Of a stretch of 64,000 nt of DNA, positions 60,201 through 64,000 are shown piece by piece; positions within the stretch are counted from its first letter, which is position 1, and every line of letters starts with the position of its first letter. Below the pieces are notes generated by a model, which saw only the letters and a list, made by a program, of their open reading frames with translations, did not search any database and was not told the origin of the DNA. Origin of the DNA: Dinoroseobacter sp049801095 (GTDB lineage Bacteria; Pseudomonadota; Alphaproteobacteria; Rhodobacterales; Rhodobacteraceae); contig NZ_JBNAGH010000001.1 of NCBI RefSeq assembly GCF_049801095.1, forward strand, positions 496,001 through 560,000, given 5' to 3'. A program made the position numbers and the translations under genes.

Positions 60201-60283
60201 GCGCTGACATAAGATCGCCTCGGGCGGGTTAATCGGGTCAGACCGCCTGACCCGAGCCAGCCGCCCGGGCCTTTGAGATCAAG

Positions 60284-60312
60284 ACCGCCGACGCATCGCG
60301 CCGGCGGTTTTT
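60284..60312 (+). terminator. Rho-independent terminator
   Basis: ACCGCCG (60284-60290)/CGGCGGT (60302-60308) with an 11-base loop followed by a run of T to 60312. It ends the VPLPA-CTERM transcript. Confidence 0.82.
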
Positions 60313-60340
60313 CTATTGCCGCCTGTTCCGAGGGCCGGCG

Positions 60341-61711
60341 TCATCCCGCCTCGGCGAGCTGCCCTTGCCAGCCCCTGCGCCCCCAGAAGCGCAACATCAG
60401 CAGGATCCCCGCTATGGCCAGCCCCACCACGAGGCCGAGCCAGATGCCGATCTCGCGCAGGGGCGTATAGAAACCCAAGCCGAAGCCCACCGGCAAGCCG
60501 ATCCCCCAATAAGAGATCGCCGCGATGATCATCGGCACCTTGGTGTCCTGCACGCCGCGCAAGAGGCCCAGCGCCATGACTTGAGCCCCATCCGCAAACT
60601 GGAAGAGCGCCGCCATGTAGAGGAGCGTCACCCCGATCGCGAGGATCTCGGTCCGGCTGGGATCATCGGGCGACAGGAAGGCCCCGATCAGCACTTCCGG
60701 GATCGCCACAAAGAGGCAGATCGTCGCCACCGAGAAGCCCACGGAAAGCGCAATTGCCACGCGCCCGCCGCGCTTGAGCCCGGCGATATCCCCCTGCCCC
60801 AGCGCGCGCCCGGCTCGGACGGTCGCCGCCTGGCTGAGGCCCACATGGACCATGAAGGTCAGCGCCGCCATCTGCAGCGCAATCCCATGGGCCGCCAGCT
60901 CCAGCGTGCCAATCGCCCCCATCATCATGGCGGAGGCGGCGAAGAGACCGCTCTCGGAGAAACTCGTGATGCTGATCGGCCAGCCCAGGCGATAGACCGC
61001 GCGGAACGCTGTCCAGTCCGGCACCCAGAGGCGACGAAAGAGGTCGTGCTGCGGAAGCTCGCGCCTTGTGTAGATGACAAGCGCCACAAGCGAGGCGAGG
61101 TGCAGCGAGAGCGAGGCCAAGGCCGCCCCCTGGACCCCGAGCTCGGGCGCTCCGAACCGCCCGAAGATCAGCACATAGTTCAGGAAGGCGTTGATCACCG
61201 CCGCGCCAATGGTCACCCAGAGCACGATCTGCGTCCGCTCCAGCGCGGAGAGATAGCCTTTGAGGACCATGACCAGCAGGCCCGGCGCCATGGCGAGCCC
61301 GGCGATCCGCAGGTAGTCCTGTGCGAGGTGTGCCGTGTCCGGATCCTGCCCCAGCAGGATCAGCCAAGGGGCGGACCAGACCATCGGCGGCGTAACCACG
61401 GCGGCAAAGATCAGCACGAGCCAGAACCCCATCCGGGTCACCCGGCGCACCTGGGTGTCATCGCCCCGCGCCGCGGCCTCGGCCACCATGGGCATCACCG
61501 CCCAGGCAAAGCCCGAACCGACGATCAGCAGCGCGAAGAACACGGTCATGGAGCCGAGCACCACCGCCGCCAGCGCCTCGGCGGAATACCAGCCGAGCAT
61601 CACCGTATCCGTGGCCGAGATCGCGATCTGCGCCATGTGGCTGCCGATCAGGGGCAACCCCAGAACGAGGATCGAGCGCGCATGGCCGAGGGAGGTGAGC
61701 GGGGTGGTCAT
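60341..61711 (-). CDS. MATE-family efflux transporter
   Basis: 456 residues from the ATG at 61711 (MTTPLTSLGH). Twelve helices in two MATE repeats; landmarks are LVLGLPLIGSHMAQIAISATD, GAPELGVQGAALASL and GIALQMAALTFMVHVGLSQAATVRAGRALG. Exports cationic compounds in exchange for protons or sodium; its own substrate is unknown. Converges on the VPLPA-CTERM gene. No regulator lies adjacent. Confidence 0.93.
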   Translation of the reverse strand: MTTPLTSLGHARSILVLGLPLIGSHMAQIAISATDTVMLGWYSAEALAAVVLGSMTVFFALLIVGSGFAWAVMPMVAEAAARGDDTQVRRVTRMGFWLVLIFAAVVTPPMVWSAPWLILLGQDPDTAHLAQDYLRIAGLAMAPGLLVMVLKGYLSALERTQIVLWVTIGAAVINAFLNYVLIFGRFGAPELGVQGAALASLSLHLASLVALVIYTRRELPQHDLFRRLWVPDWTAFRAVYRLGWPISITSFSESGLFAASAMMMGAIGTLELAAHGIALQMAALTFMVHVGLSQAATVRAGRALGQGDIAGLKRGGRVAIALSVGFSVATICLFVAIPEVLIGAFLSPDDPSRTEILAIGVTLLYMAALFQFADGAQVMALGLLRGVQDTKVPMIIAAISYWGIGLPVGFGLGFYTPLREIGIWLGLVVGLAIAGILLMLRFWGRRGWQGQLAEAG

Positions 61712-61890
61712 AGGGCCTCGTAGGACCAAGGGGCCAGCATCTCAAGGCCTCATCTCGCCCGGCGGGCCGGATTATGCCGGTGGCAGCCCCGTTGGGGCTG
61801 CGGACGCGCGCACGGGCGCGGATCCGCCCCGAGATCCGGGCCGGGATGGCATGTCGCCCGGCCCGCGCGAAACGGACCGTGCCCGGTCCG

Positions 61891-62880
61891 TCAAAAACCG
61901 CCGCGCAACAACCCCCAGGCCAGCAGCGCCACGAGGAGCCCTGCCGCGACCTCCAGCACACTGCCCAGATGACGCGCCCGGCCCCAGCCCCCGGCGGCCA
62001 GGAGGCTGCTGTCGCGCAGCCCCGTGGACAGGACCGCCACCGCGATCGTCACGCTCGCCGTGCCCAGCGCCATGGCGAATGTTCCGGCAATCGCCGCCGG
62101 GGCGATCTGAAAGCGGATCCCGAGGATCAGCACAAAAAGCGCACCGGTGCAGGGGCGGATCGCCACGGCCGCGATCAGGGCGAGGATCTCGCGCCAGCTG
62201 CGCGCGGACAGCACCGCCTGCGGATCCGGCGCATGCACATGGCCACAGGTCTCGCAGACCGCTCCCGGGGCCGTTGCGTTGTGCTGATGCGGCGCCCCGC
62301 CACTCTGCGCGCGGGCGAAATCCCGGGCCAGATGATGCTCCGGCGCGCCGCCCGCGGGCGCGAGGGCCGGCGTCGGGACCGGCGCCAGCGCCTGGTGCAA
62401 CCGCCGCGCCCCGCGCCAGACCAGCCACAGCCCGAGGAGCAGGATGGCAAACGCGCTTGCCGGCGCAAACCAGCTCTCGGCGAGCCCAGTCATCTGCGCC
62501 GTGCTGGCTTGCAGCACGAAGGCGCCGACACCCACCAACAGGATCGCCGTCACCGCCTGCCCCAGGCTCGCCACCAGCGCAATCGCCCCCAGCCGCAGCA
62601 TGGTGATCCGCCGCGCCACCCCGTAGCCGCCGATCACCACCTTGCCATGGCCCGGCCCCGCCGCGTGGAAAAACCCGTAGGCAAAGCACACGCCAAGAAA
62701 CCCGATCAACGCCCCGGGCGATCCCGCCCGCAGGGCGCGCAGCTGTGCGGCCAGCGCATTCTGCACCTCCCGTTGCTGCCCCGCGGCCCAATAGCCGATC
62801 GCCTCGGCCCCGCCGCCCCACAAGAGCAGCACCAGCCCCGCCAGCAGCGCCAGCGCAATCGCGGCAGCTAGGGCGCGCAT
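61891..62880 (-). CDS. NicO-family nickel/cobalt transporter
   Basis: 329 residues. Signatures of the RcnA/NicO group: the HAAGPGHGKVVIGGYG loop, a cytoplasmic or periplasmic His-rich part with APHQHNATAPG and a CETCGHVH motif, and SWREILALIAAVAIRPCTGALF in a later helix. Family members move Ni2+ or Co2+ across the inner membrane, usually outward. Downstream of and overlapping the DUF1007 gene by 13 bp. Confidence 0.9.
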   Translation of the reverse strand: MRALAAAIALALLAGLVLLLWGGGAEAIGYWAAGQQREVQNALAAQLRALRAGSPGALIGFLGVCFAYGFFHAAGPGHGKVVIGGYGVARRITMLRLGAIALVASLGQAVTAILLVGVGAFVLQASTAQMTGLAESWFAPASAFAILLLGLWLVWRGARRLHQALAPVPTPALAPAGGAPEHHLARDFARAQSGGAPHQHNATAPGAVCETCGHVHAPDPQAVLSARSWREILALIAAVAIRPCTGALFVLILGIRFQIAPAAIAGTFAMALGTASVTIAVAVLSTGLRDSSLLAAGGWGRARHLGSVLEVAAGLLVALLAWGLLRGGF

Positions 62881-63545
62881 GTCACGCGAACCTCATGGCT
62901 GAAAAGCGCGCCGACGGCGGGAAAGCCAACCTCCAGAAAGGGGTCAAAACTGCCGCTGAACTCTTCAAGCGCGGCGCGCAGTTGGGCCGAGGCCGCGCCG
63001 GGCTCCGGCACATAGACCTGAGCGCTGCACCCGTCGGGCGCGTTCTCGAGCCGCACGGGCAGGTTGATCTCGTAAGACGTGTAATAGGTCGGGTCATAAA
63101 TCTGCAGGATCAGCGGCTCCGCCCCTATGGCGACCCGGGTCTCGAGCGCCCGCAGATGGGTGCTCACCACCCGACCCTCGCCATAGGTGGCGTCCCATTC
63201 CAACGGTCGGGAAAGCGGCAGCGCCGCCTCTCCCAGGAGCAGATAGCTGTCGCCCTCGAACTCCGCATCCCAGTTCATGTCAAAACCCGAGAGGCGCGCC
63301 ACCTCGGTCTCGGTCAGGATCCCGTCGAAATCCGGATCCAGTCCCTGGTCTTCAAGGACAAAAAGGGAAAACAGGTCATCATAGGCCCAGACAATCCGCA
63401 CGGCCCCAAGCTTGCCCGCCTCATCAAAGACAAGGGTCACCCCGGCATCGATGAAGATGTGCGGATGGGCAACCACCGGCGCGCCCGCGACCGCCAGGGT
63501 CGAAGCGAGCAAGGCAGCGCGGGATATGGTGCGGAGGCTCTCCAT
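62868..63545 (-). CDS. DUF1007 exported protein
   Basis: 225 residues with a Sec signal peptide (ALLASTLAVAGAPVVA) followed directly by HPHIFIDAGVTLVFD, the HPH start that marks the family and could bind metal. Later it has an EF-hand-like DPDFDGILTETE. Family members accompany NicO transporters as periplasmic partners of metal trafficking. The 3' end overlaps the transporter's start. Confidence 0.88.
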   Translation of the reverse strand: MESLRTISRAALLASTLAVAGAPVVAHPHIFIDAGVTLVFDEAGKLGAVRIVWAYDDLFSLFVLEDQGLDPDFDGILTETEVARLSGFDMNWDAEFEGDSYLLLGEAALPLSRPLEWDATYGEGRVVSTHLRALETRVAIGAEPLILQIYDPTYYTSYEINLPVRLENAPDGCSAQVYVPEPGAASAQLRAALEEFSGSFDPFLEVGFPAVGALFSHEVRVTCAP

Positions 63546-63603
63546 GGGCCAGAGATAAGCGCCTCCCGGTCCGCATGCAATCGCCGCTGCGCGGCATCTC
63601 GCG

Positions 63604-63637
63604 CAAACAAAACCCCCACGCCAGCACGGCGCGGGGG
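63604..63637 (-). terminator. Rho-independent terminator of ppk2
   Basis: On the minus strand a stem of CCCCC(G)CGCC against GGCG(T)GGGGG with GTGCT loop is followed by TTTTGTTTG. It ends the polyphosphate kinase transcript about 45 bp after the stop. Confidence 0.75.
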
Positions 63638-63681
63638 AACAGGACGCGCCCGTTCAGGCGCGCCAGGGAGGATCCTTGGCG

Positions 63682-64000
63682 TCAGTTCTTGCGACGCGCA
63701 TCCGGGTGCAGGGACGCGCCCAGAATGTGTTCGGAGGAATGAACCACATGGCCCGCCCCGCCCACGATCAGCGGATCGGGCGGTGTCGCGATGCTGAGAT
63801 CCTTGTCCGGATAGTCCAGGGTCGACAGGAAGTGGCGCATGCAGTTGAGGCGCGCGCGCTTCTTGTCGTTGGATTTGACGATGGTCCAGGGCGCATCGGC
63901 GGTGTTGGTGTAGAAGAACATCGCCTCCTTCGCCTCGGTATAGTCATCCCATTTGTCGAGGCTCGCCTTGTCGATCGGCGACAGCTTCCACCGCTTGAGC
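63682..64000 (-). CDS. ppk2: Polyphosphate kinase 2, C-terminal part
   Basis: 106 residues are visible; the gene continues past the window edge. The frame reads WKLSPIDKASLDKWDDYTE at the edge, then AKEAMFFYTNTADAPW and TIVKSNDKKRARLNCMRHFL, all conserved in the PPK2 family, which makes or uses polyphosphate with GTP/ATP. The remaining C-terminal 40 residues are variable. The Walker A and B motifs must lie outside. The class (I, II or III) cannot be told from this portion. Confidence 0.88.
   Translation of the reverse strand, partial: LKRWKLSPIDKASLDKWDDYTEAKEAMFFYTNTADAPWTIVKSNDKKRARLNCMRHFLSTLDYPDKDLSIATPPDPLIVGGAGHVVHSSEHILGASLHPDARRKN

Noticed and set aside
1..64000. CRISPR arrays or prophage
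   Set aside because: No direct repeats with regular spacers and no phage structural genes were seen; the only mobile trace is the IS5-type fragment.

Overview
The window is about 64 kb of high-GC chromosome from an alphaproteobacterium, almost certainly a member of the Rhodobacterales (Roseobacter group). The evidence is the set of recognisable genes: CarD, FdxA, an SdhE-like factor beside a Cro/C1 regulator, DUF1194, Hint-domain and VPLPA-CTERM proteins, MarR-GNAT fusions, SUV3-like helicase, ThyX in place of ThyA, and a tRNA-His without G-1. Most of it is ordinary core genome with tightly packed genes, many sharing 1-4 bp overlaps. This is a reading of sequence only; names rest on motifs, length and context, without database searches.

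Layout. 0-11 kb: a hybrid histidine kinase and a sigma-54 type response regulator, nadK/glyA (divergent), an alpha/beta hydrolase, a run of tiny two-helix membrane proteins, a TraR/DksA-type zinc finger protein and lepA. 11.3-13 kb: a small lower-GC accessory patch with an IS5-type transposase remnant, a truncated secreted-protein start, a WapI-like immunity gene and what may be the tail of its toxin. 13-17 kb: MipA/OmpV, a Hint-domain protein and a protein with a 12-bp tandem repeat. 17-25 kb: argD-GNAT-argF preceded by an arginine-rich mini-ORF, a class D beta-lactamase next to hisB-hisH, and an O-acetylhomoserine sulfhydrylase. 25-33 kb: VOC and GNAT enzymes, a ChaC gene broken by an amber codon, a SIMPL protein, a large protein resembling type IV pilus/type II secretion inner-membrane parts, and a Kef-type antiporter. 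33-42 kb: cobT/cobS, carD, fdxA, S4 protein and SUV3-like helicase, TPR, SCP2 and lysophospholipase genes, and tRNA-His. 42-48 kb: regulator genes with clear dyad operators, MAPEG, DUF3300/DUF2950 and thrS. 48-52 kb: a bufferin-type operon (DUF2282 precursor, DUF692 MNIO enzyme, DUF2063 partner, DoxX), the most notable system here. 52-64 kb: cold shock protein, thyX, gloA-like, DUF1194, LdtR-like MarR, sdhE, aspartate aminotransferase, two EamA transporters in the window overall, HxlR regulator, VPLPA-CTERM protein, MATE, NicO/DUF1007 metal transport and the 3' part of ppk2.

How the parts work together. The bufferin cluster is predicted to make a secreted or periplasmic, post-translationally modified cysteine peptide that sequesters metal (copper in described systems); it has its own leader with two identical dyads and a strong double hairpin between precursor and enzyme genes. 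The arg operon is a biosynthetic unit with a possible translational attenuator. Several regulator genes (MarR-GNAT, HxlR, ArsR-SRPBCC) sit beside repeated dyads that look like their own operators. Regions without genes are listed explicitly.
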